Shown: positions 1-6,189 of the stretch, in pieces
Layout: each line of letters begins with the position of its first letter
How positions within the stretch are numbered: the stretch's first letter is position 1
Assembly (NCBI GenBank): GCA_026225295.1
Contig: JAMFSN010000104.1
Coordinates: 1 to 62,670 of the forward strand
Direction of reading: 5' to 3'
DNA length: 62,670 bases
From: Frankia alni
GTDB taxonomy: Bacteria; Actinomycetota; Actinomycetes; Frankiales; Frankiaceae
Program-made: the position numbers and the translations under genes
Notes under the pieces: generated by a model
Told to the model about the DNA's origin: nothing
Seen by the model: only the letters and a program-made list of their open reading frames with translations
Databases searched by the model: none

Positions 1-100
1 AGATCGCCCGAAATGTACCTTCGGTGTCTTTCGGCGGGGGGCCCGCATCCGTCCACCGCGCGGGTCGCGCGGGTTTCGGGAGCGTCACGCAGTCGCCGGG

Positions 101-1258
101 TTACCCGGCCGCGGGCAGGTGGAACAGCTCCGACAGGGCCAACAGGTGGCGATCCGGGGTACCGAATCCGATGGCCGTCGCCTTGGCCCGCTTGAGATAC
201 AGGTGCGCGGGATTCTCCCAGGTGAACCCGATGCCGCCGTGCATCTGGACGTTCTCCTCGGCCGCCCGGACCGCCACCAGCGAGCCGTGCGCCTGGGCGA
301 CGGCGGTCGCCGCGTCGGCGTCGGGATCCCCGGTCGCCACGCACACCGCCGCGTGCCGGGCCGCCGCGCGGGCCTGGGTGATCGAGACCCACAGGTCGGC
401 GGCCCGGTGCTTCAGACCCTGGAACGACCCGATGGGCCGGCCGAACTGGTAGCGCTCCTTGAGGTAGGCGACCGTCTGCTCGAGACAGGCTTCGGCGATG
501 CCGAGCTGTTCCGACGCGAGCAGGGCGGCGCCCGCGCCCACCCCGGCGCGGATCGCCTCGGCTCCTCGCGCCCCGGCCGCAAGGAGGGTCCCGGCGGCCC
601 CGTCGAAGGTGATGTCGGTGATCGGACGGGTGATGTCGAGCGAGACGACGGGGTCGCGGGTGACTCCGGCGCCGTCGGCCGGCACCGCGTACAGCCCGTC
701 GGCGGCCGGGACGAGCAGGACGTCCGCGCCGATCGCATCCACGACGTTGCGGGCCGAACCGGTCAGGGCGCCCCCGACCGCGCTGAAGACCGGATACGGG
801 CCGGCTCCGGCCGACCCCGACGCGGTGGCGGCCGGGGGGGTTGAGAACGGGAGGGTGGAGAACGGGACGACCAGCGCGGCGGTCCGGTCGCCGGCGGCCA
901 GCGCGGTCAGCAGCTCCGCCCCCGGTCCGGCGGGGTCGTCCCCCGCCGCGGCCAGCAGCGTGGCGGTGGCCACGACGGCGCTGCCCAGGAACGGAACGGG
1001 TGCCACGAACCGGCCCAGTTCCTCACACACGACGGCCGCCTCCCGCAGGCTCGCCCCGCTGCCCCCCAGCGACTCGGGAACGATCAGGCCGGCCAGGCCC
1101 ATTTCGATCGCGAGCACCCGCCACAGGTCGGTGTCGTACGGCGTCCGGCCCTCCTGGGCGTTTTCGAGCACCTGCTTCCAGGGCGCGCGGTCGGCGAGCA
1201 TCCCCCGCACCTCGCCCCGCAATTCATTCTCGATCTCGCTGTACAAAAGATCCGTCAT
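101..1258 (-). CDS. Acyl-CoA dehydrogenase, probable non-catalytic partner subunit
   Basis: A 385-residue protein with the acyl-CoA dehydrogenase fold, whose family oxidises acyl-CoA thioesters at the alpha-beta bond using FAD. The C-terminal segment RYQFGRPIGSFQGLKHRAAD and the later QMHGGIGFTWENP are family hallmarks. At the place where active members carry the catalytic YEGT-type glutamate this protein has IGFGTPDRH, so the usual base is missing. The ATG at 1258 overlaps the stop of the upstream acyl-CoA dehydrogenase as ATGA, so the two are translationally coupled. In actinobacterial sterol side-chain catabolism, paired dehydrogenases form alpha2beta2 enzymes in which only one subunit carries the full active site, and I infer the same here. 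Substrate unknown. Confidence 0.9.
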   Translation of the reverse strand: MTDLLYSEIENELRGEVRGMLADRAPWKQVLENAQEGRTPYDTDLWRVLAIEMGLAGLIVPESLGGSGASLREAAVVCEELGRFVAPVPFLGSAVVATATLLAAAGDDPAGPGAELLTALAAGDRTAALVVPFSTLPFSTPPAATASGSAGAGPYPVFSAVGGALTGSARNVVDAIGADVLLVPAADGLYAVPADGAGVTRDPVVSLDITRPITDITFDGAAGTLLAAGARGAEAIRAGVGAGAALLASEQLGIAEACLEQTVAYLKERYQFGRPIGSFQGLKHRAADLWVSITQARAAARHAAVCVATGDPDADAATAVAQAHGSLVAVRAAEENVQMHGGIGFTWENPAHLYLKRAKATAIGFGTPDRHLLALSELFHLPAAG

Positions 1259-2454
1259 CGGGGCAGGTCCTTCCACGGCACGGTGGTGTCGACGCGCGGT
1301 TCGGCCGGCAGGCCCAGCACCCGCTCGGCGATGATGTTGCGCAGGATCTCGGAGGTGCCGCCCTCGATGGAGTTGCCCCGGGCCCGCAGGTAGCGGTAAC
1401 CCGGGCCCCGGCCGAGGAAGTCGGCCGTGCCCGGTCGGCCCATCGTCCAGTCGTCGTACCGCAGGCCGTCGCCCTCCACCAGCTCGAGCGCGGCTCCGGT
1501 GATCTCCTGGTTCAGCTCGGCGAACACCAGCTTGGCGGCCGACCCCTCGGGCCCGGCCGCGCCGGCCGCCATCTGCTGGCGCAGCCGGTCGACCGCCAGC
1601 CGGGCCGTCTCGGCGCGCAGCCACAGCCGCATCATCGTCGTGTGCCCGGCGGGGGTGCGCAGCTCCGGCCGGTCCCGCCACGCGGTGGTGAGCAGGCCGA
1701 TCGCGCCGCCCTCGCGCGGTATCGCCCCGCCCCCGATCGAGACCCGCTCGTTCATCAGCGTGGTGCGGGCGACCCGCCAGCCGTCCCCGACCGCGCCCAG
1801 CCGGGCGCTGTCCGGGATGTGCACGTCGGTGAGGAAGACCTCGTTGAACTCGGCCTGCCCGGTGAGCTGGCGCAGGGGCCGCACGTCGACCCCGGGCGCC
1901 TTCATGTCGCAGATGAAGTAGGTCAGGCCCCGGTGCTTGGGCACGTCCGGGTCGGTGCGGGTGACCAGAATGCCGAAGTCGGCCCGGTGGGCCACGGACG
2001 TCCAGACCTTCTGGCCGTTGACGATCCACCCGTCGCCGTCGCGCACCGCCCGGGTGGCGAGCCCGGCGAGGTCGGAGCCGGCCCCCGGTTCGCTGAACAG
2101 CTGGCACCAGAGTTCCTCGCCGGTCCACAGCGGGCGCAGGTACCGGGCCCGCTGGTCGGCGTGGCCGTGTTCCAGGATCGTCGGCGCGGCCATGCCGAGC
2201 CCGATCACCAGCGGTCCGATCACCCGGTCGGGGGCCGACGCGGCCGCGAACGCCCGGTCGACCTCGGCCTGCAGGTCCCGGGGGGCTCCGAGCCCGCCGG
2301 CCCCGACCGGGTAGTGGATCCAGGCCAGCCCGGCGTCGAACCGGGCCCGCAGGAACTCGCCCGGATCGGTGGTCGCCGGATCGTGCGCCGTCAGGAATTC
2401 CTTGATCAGGACGGCGATCCGGCTGGCGTCGTACTCCGGAGCGGGCGGGGGCAT
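1255..2454 (-). CDS. Acyl-CoA dehydrogenase, probable catalytic subunit
   Basis: A 399-residue acyl-CoA dehydrogenase. The N-terminal helical part is followed by the middle-domain motif LFSEPGAGSDLAGLATRA near residues 115-135. The C-terminal domain ends in NSIEGGTSEILRNIIAERVL, which keeps the catalytic-region glutamate at about residue 364. It lies second in a minus-strand operon, 45 bp behind an SDR gene and overlapping the next acyl-CoA dehydrogenase by 4 nt. The arrangement points to one heteromeric dehydrogenase acting with the SDR in fatty acid, sterol or branched acyl-CoA catabolism. The sequence most resembles FadE-type enzymes of actinobacteria, but the substrate cannot be read from it. 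Confidence 0.92.
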   Translation of the reverse strand: MPPPAPEYDASRIAVLIKEFLTAHDPATTDPGEFLRARFDAGLAWIHYPVGAGGLGAPRDLQAEVDRAFAAASAPDRVIGPLVIGLGMAAPTILEHGHADQRARYLRPLWTGEELWCQLFSEPGAGSDLAGLATRAVRDGDGWIVNGQKVWTSVAHRADFGILVTRTDPDVPKHRGLTYFICDMKAPGVDVRPLRQLTGQAEFNEVFLTDVHIPDSARLGAVGDGWRVARTTLMNERVSIGGGAIPREGGAIGLLTTAWRDRPELRTPAGHTTMMRLWLRAETARLAVDRLRQQMAAGAAGPEGSAAKLVFAELNQEITGAALELVEGDGLRYDDWTMGRPGTADFLGRGPGYRYLRARGNSIEGGTSEILRNIIAERVLGLPAEPRVDTTVPWKDLPR

Positions 2455-2499
2455 CGGGACCTCCAGGTCGGGGGGCGACGGGCTGGGCGGCGGACAGGA

Positions 2500-3291
2500 T
2501 CAGGCGCGGGCCGCGACGAGCCGGGCCCGGACCTTGCGCATGCCGGCCAGCCAGCGGTCACGGTCGGCGGCCCGGCGCTGCTCGAATTCGGCGACCCGGG
2601 GGTGGGGCAGGATGAGGAACCGGTCGGCGGCCAGCGCCTCGATCACCGCGTCGGCCACCTGCGACGGTTCCAGCAGGTCGCCGGCCGCGAGCGTCGCCGA
2701 ACCGGTCGTCAGCCCGTCGAGCAGGGGGGTCCGCACGCCCTGCGGGCACAGGCAGGAGAACCCGACGCCGCTGTCGCCGCCGTACCGGATGGCCAGCCAC
2801 TCGGCCAGCGCGACCGCGCCGTGCTTGGTGACGGTGTACGGCGCGGTGTCCATCTCGGTGAGCAGTCCGGCCGCGGACGCGGTGACCATGAAGTGGCCCC
2901 GGCCCCGCTCGACCATCCGGGGCAGGACGGTCCGGGCCGCGTGGACGTGGGCCAGTACGTGCAGGTTCCAGGCCAACGCCCAGGCGGCATCGTCGCCCAG
3001 ACCCCGACCGGTGGCCGCGCCGGCATTGGAGCACCACAGGTCGATCGGCCCGATGGTGGACTCGATGGTGTCCACCACGCCGGCCAGAGCCAGCGGATCG
3101 GTGACGTCCAGCGCGAAGCCGTGCCCGACCGCGCCGGGCAGCGTGGCCGCCGCGCCGGCGGCCCGCGCCCCGTCCAGATCGGCGACGACGACCGCCCGCG
3201 CCCCCTCGGCGGCGAACCGCTCGGTCAACGCCCGGCCGATGCCGCTGGCACCGCCGGTGACGACAATGACACTCTCCCGCACGGCAGTCAC
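2500..3291 (-). CDS. SDR-family NAD(P)-dependent oxidoreductase
   Basis: A classical short-chain dehydrogenase of about 263 residues. The cofactor motif TGGASGIG lies near residues 13-20, the SNAGA motif marks the end of strand 4, and the catalytic stretch TASAAGLLTEMDTAPYTVTKH carries Ser, Tyr and Lys (YxxxK). The reading frame is open further upstream, but the fold begins just after a GTG at 3291 (VTAVRESVIVVTGG), which is the start chosen; no strong ribosome binding site supports it. It is the first gene of the operon with the two acyl-CoA dehydrogenases, so it probably oxidises or reduces a hydroxy- or keto-intermediate in the same catabolic route. Confidence 0.85.
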   Translation of the reverse strand: MTAVRESVIVVTGGASGIGRALTERFAAEGARAVVVADLDGARAAGAAATLPGAVGHGFALDVTDPLALAGVVDTIESTIGPIDLWCSNAGAATGRGLGDDAAWALAWNLHVLAHVHAARTVLPRMVERGRGHFMVTASAAGLLTEMDTAPYTVTKHGAVALAEWLAIRYGGDSGVGFSCLCPQGVRTPLLDGLTTGSATLAAGDLLEPSQVADAVIEALAADRFLILPHPRVAEFEQRRAADRDRWLAGMRKVRARLVAARA

Positions 3292-3362
3292 CCGCGGAAT
3301 ATAGGCCCCTCTTCCGGGCGTAGCCAACCCGATCGGGACGCCTCGCCCGACCGTGGCGGGGA

Positions 3363-3830
3363 CTACGGTCCGGCGGGCGTCCGGCGGGCGGCCGGGGGCA
3401 GGTAGCGGGCGCCCGCTCCGTAGGTCGCCGCGACGTCGGACGGGTTCGACATCCGGCACCGGGCCAGCGACAGACAGCCGCAGCCGATGCAGGTGTTCAG
3501 CCCGTCCCGGAGGGCCACGAGCGCCTGGATCTGCTCGTCCAACCGGCCGTGCCAGGCCCGCGAGATCTTCGTCCAGTCGGCTTTGTTCGGAGTTCGGGAT
3601 TCCGGCAGGCCCGCGAGGACCGAGCGGATCTCCTCCAGGCTCAGCCCGACATTGCGGGCGGCCCGGATGAAGGCGAGCCGCCGCAGGACCCCCCGCTCGT
3701 ACCGCCGCTGCCCGCCGGCCGTCCGGGTCGCGTGCAACAACCCCTCGCGTTCGTAGTAGCGCAGTGCCGAGGGCGCGAACCCGCCGCGCTGGGCGACCTC
3801 GGAGACGGTCATCAGGTCCGTGGGCTTCAT
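3363..3830 (-). CDS. soxR: SoxR, redox-sensing MerR-family transcriptional activator
   Basis: A 155-residue MerR-family regulator. Residues 6-75 form the winged helix (LMTVSEVAQRGGFAPSALRY), followed by a dimerisation helix and the [2Fe-2S]-binding cluster CIGCGCLSLARC with cysteines at 114, 117, 119 and 125. This spacing is diagnostic of SoxR, which turns on target promoters when its cluster is oxidised by redox-cycling compounds. It is divergent from an SDR gene, and a perfect 16-bp palindrome lies between the two starts. In actinomycetes SoxR usually controls a few oxidoreductases and transporters that handle endogenous redox-active metabolites, and the neighbouring SDR fits that role. The tail after residue 130 is Pro/Ala-rich. 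Confidence 0.95.
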   Translation of the reverse strand: MKPTDLMTVSEVAQRGGFAPSALRYYEREGLLHATRTAGGQRRYERGVLRRLAFIRAARNVGLSLEEIRSVLAGLPESRTPNKADWTKISRAWHGRLDEQIQALVALRDGLNTCIGCGCLSLARCRMSNPSDVAATYGAGARYLPPAARRTPAGP

Positions 3831-3849
3831 CCGACCAGCCTAGATTGAC

Positions 3850-3865
3850 TTGAAGTTAACTTCAA
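3850..3865. promoter_or_regulatory. Probable SoxR operator (perfect 16-bp palindrome)
   Basis: TTGAAGTTAACTTCAA is a perfect inverted repeat centred on GTTAAC, between the soxR start (3830) and the SDR start (3942). A TTGACT -35-like hexamer overlaps its left edge at 3845-3850. SoxR boxes in other bacteria are also palindromes centred on GTTAAC or a close variant in an over-long promoter spacer. Position, symmetry and the adjacent soxR gene make this the likely operator for both genes. Confidence 0.8.
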
Positions 3866-3941
3866 CTTGCACCATCGGTTCCGTAACCGGGAACCCGCCC
3901 CCGGGCTCCCGCCACCCGCGGATGAAAAAGGGGCGCAGCAC

Positions 3942-4676
3942 ATGCCTGTCGCATTGATCACCGGAGCTTCGCGGGGGTTCGGCCGCGAGATCGCCCGGGC
4001 CCTGGCCGCCCGCGGCTGGGCCCTCGTGCTGGACGCCCGCAATCCGGCCGACCTCGACACGGTCGCCCGGGAACTCGCCGACGTGACCTGGGTGGCCGCC
4101 TATCCGGGCGACGTCGCCGACCCGACCCACCGCGCCGGGCTGGCCGCCGCGGCCGCCGACTTCGGGCGGCTGGACCTGCTCGTCAACAACGCGAGCACCC
4201 TCGGACCCAGCCCCCTGCCCCCGCTCGCCGAACTCCCGCTCGAGGAGCTGGCCGAGGTCTACCGGGTCAATGTGCTGGCTCCGCTCGGGCTGGTCCAACT
4301 GACCCTGCCCCAGCTGCGGGCGGCCGGCGGCACGATCGTCGACGTCAGCTCGGATGCGGCGGTCGAGGCGTACGAGGGCTGGGGCGGCTACGGCTCGTCG
4401 AAGGCCGCGCTCGACGCCGTCTCGGCGGTCCTGGCCGTCGAGGAGCCGACCGTCCGGGTCTACGGGTTCGACCCCGGCGACATGCGCACCGCGATGCACC
4501 AGGCCGCGTTCCCGGGGGAGGACATTTCCGACCGCCCGGAACCGGCCAGCGTCGTGCCGGCCCTGCTCCGGCTGCTGGACAGCCGACCGGCCAGCGGCCG
4601 CTACCGGGCCGCCGACCTGACACCCGCCGATCTGGGCTCGCCGGCGGCGGTCCCGGCGGAGGTGGGTCGTGACTAG
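3942..4676 (+). CDS. SDR-family oxidoreductase, likely SoxR target
   Basis: A 244-residue short-chain dehydrogenase. TGASRGFG (residues 7-14) is the NAD(P)-binding glycine motif, NNAS follows strand 4, VSSDAA supplies the catalytic Ser, and Tyr150/Lys154 form YGSSK. The frame is open upstream to 3867, but the Rossmann fold starts at the ATG at 3942, so that start is chosen. It is transcribed divergently from soxR across a SoxR-type palindrome, so it is probably induced by redox-cycling compounds. Its last 8 nt overlap the start of the QueA-like gene, which implies co-transcription. Substrate unknown; quinone or aldehyde reduction would fit the regulation. Confidence 0.87.
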   Translation: MPVALITGASRGFGREIARALAARGWALVLDARNPADLDTVARELADVTWVAAYPGDVADPTHRAGLAAAAADFGRLDLLVNNASTLGPSPLPPLAELPLEELAEVYRVNVLAPLGLVQLTLPQLRAAGGTIVDVSSDAAVEAYEGWGGYGSSKAALDAVSAVLAVEEPTVRVYGFDPGDMRTAMHQAAFPGEDISDRPEPASVVPALLRLLDSRPASGRYRAADLTPADLGSPAAVPAEVGRD

Positions 4677-5808
4677 CGCCCCCGCGACCAGTGTGAGGGC
4701 CCCCGGGCCCGCCTCCTGGTTCACCCTGCCCGACGAGCTGTCCGCGACCGAACCACCGGAAGCCCACGGCGTCGCCCGCGACGGGGTGCGGCTGCTGGCC
4801 GCGACCGGCGGCCGGACCCGGGCCGGCCGACTCGAACCGGTCCGGCTGCGGCACGGCCGGTTCCGCGACCTGGGCAGTTACCTGCGGGACGGCGACCTGG
4901 TGGTGGTCAACACCTCGGCCACCCTGGCCGCCGCGGTGGACGGCGTCCGGGCCGACGGCCGGTCGGTGCTGGTGCACTTCTCGACCCGCCTGGACGATCC
5001 GGGCCAGTGGGTGGTCGAGCTGCGCGACGGCCGGCGGGGCCGACTCGGGGACGGCCGCGCGGGCGAGCGGATCGCGTTGCCGGGCGGCGCGACGGTGACC
5101 TTGCTGGACTCGTACCCGCCGGTCGTCATGGGCGCCGACCACCGGGACGGTGCGCCCGGCCCGGCCGGGACCACCCGGTTGTGGCGGGCCCGGGTCGCGG
5201 TCGAGGGCGGCGCGGCCGAGCGGTACCTGGCCGCCCACGGTCGGCCGATCAGCTACTCCTACGTGCCGGAGCGCTGGCCGCTGGCCGACTACCAGACGGT
5301 CTTCGCCGGCGAGCCGGGCAGCGCGGAGATGCCCAGCGCCGGCCGGCCCTTCACCGCCGAGCTGGTCACGTCACTGGTCGCCGCCGGGGTGGCGGTGGCC
5401 CCGATCACCCTGCACACCGGGGTGTCGTCGCTGGAAGCGGGCGAACGGCCACTTGCCGAGCGGTTCCGGGTCCCGCCGTCGACCGCCCGAGCGGTGTCGG
5501 CGACGCGGACCGCCGGGGGACGGGTGGTGGCGGTCGGCACGACGGTCACCCGGGCCCTGGAGACCGTCGCCGACCCGGACGGCACTGTACGAGCGGGCGC
5601 CGGTTGGACGGAGCTGGTGCTCGGCCCGGACCGCCCGGCCCGGGTGGTCGACGGGATCATCACCGGCTGGCACGCGCCGGACGCCTCCCACCTGCTGTTG
5701 CTGGAAGCGGTGGCCGGCCGGGACCTCGTCCGCGCCGCCTACGACGAAGCCCTGGCCACCGGCTACCGCTGGCACGAGTTCGGCGACAGCTGCCTGCTCC
5801 TGCCCTGA
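4669..5808 (+). CDS. Divergent QueA-family protein (SAM:tRNA ribosyltransferase-isomerase-like)
   Basis: A 379-residue protein recognisable as QueA-family by GDLVVVNTSATLAA near residue 80, the RYQTV-like DYQTVFAGEPGSAEMPSAG, and ITLHTG. True QueA transfers and isomerises the ribose of S-adenosylmethionine onto preQ1-tRNA to make epoxyqueuosine. Here signature positions differ: the usual PTAGLHFT is PSAGRPFT (A224-T229) and the usual LHVGxGTF is LHTGVSSL. The GTG at 4669 follows a GGAGGTGG ribosome binding site and lies inside the end of the SDR gene. No other queuosine gene is in the window, and the gene sits downstream of SoxR control. I infer a related but altered function; ordinary QueA activity is not ruled out. 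Confidence 0.8.
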   Translation: MTSAPATSVRAPGPASWFTLPDELSATEPPEAHGVARDGVRLLAATGGRTRAGRLEPVRLRHGRFRDLGSYLRDGDLVVVNTSATLAAAVDGVRADGRSVLVHFSTRLDDPGQWVVELRDGRRGRLGDGRAGERIALPGGATVTLLDSYPPVVMGADHRDGAPGPAGTTRLWRARVAVEGGAAERYLAAHGRPISYSYVPERWPLADYQTVFAGEPGSAEMPSAGRPFTAELVTSLVAAGVAVAPITLHTGVSSLEAGERPLAERFRVPPSTARAVSATRTAGGRVVAVGTTVTRALETVADPDGTVRAGAGWTELVLGPDRPARVVDGIITGWHAPDASHLLLLEAVAGRDLVRAAYDEALATGYRWHEFGDSCLLLP

Positions 5809-5824
5809 GTGACCCGCGATCAGA

Positions 5825-6010
5825 TCAGCGGCGCTCGGCGTAGGTGAAGGCCAGGAAGGCGTCGAACTCTTCGTCGGAGCCGAAGGTGTCGGCGGCGAGG
5901 TCGTCGAGGGAACGGATGGGCTCGGTGCCCTTGGCGGCCAGCAGCTCATCGGCGGTGATCTGGGGCCGCAGCGGGGGGTGGAGCGGGCGATCGGCTTCCG
6001 GAGGGTTCAT
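5825..6010 (-). CDS. Small acidic hypothetical protein, antitoxin-like
   Basis: A 61-residue protein from the ATG at 6010, which has a well-placed GGAGG eight bases upstream; an upstream in-frame ATG at 6055 would give 76 residues but lacks a clear ribosome binding site. It has a proline-rich N-terminus and an acidic, helical C-terminal half (SLDDLAADTFGSDEEFDAFL). The shape recalls short antitoxin-type proteins of actinobacteria, but there is no toxin-like partner next to it. It is convergent with the QueA-like gene, 16 bp apart. No function can be assigned. Confidence 0.6.
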   Translation of the reverse strand: MNPPEADRPLHPPLRPQITADELLAAKGTEPIRSLDDLAADTFGSDEEFDAFLAFTYAERR

Positions 6011-6189
6011 GGCCAGGGCCTCCACGGTGATCTTGCCGGCTGCGGGCGAAGCCATCGTACGGCGGTGTCCTGGCCGTCACCGACTGTCGCCGAACGACGG
6101 GCAGGGCCGGCCGACGGCTCCAGCAGGCCGCACCGCCGCGTTGGCCGGCCGACCGGCCCTGCCGGCTGTATCTGTCGGAGCGGCCTGGG

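Noticed and set aside
13-100. Short open frames at the left edge
   Set aside because: They overlap the 3' flank of the acyl-CoA dehydrogenase gene and show no domain or ribosome binding site.
841-3405. Long plus-strand open frame over the acyl-CoA dehydrogenase/SDR operon
   Set aside because: It is the GC-rich antisense shadow of three genes with clear motifs; the translation is Arg/Pro/Gly-rich with no domain.
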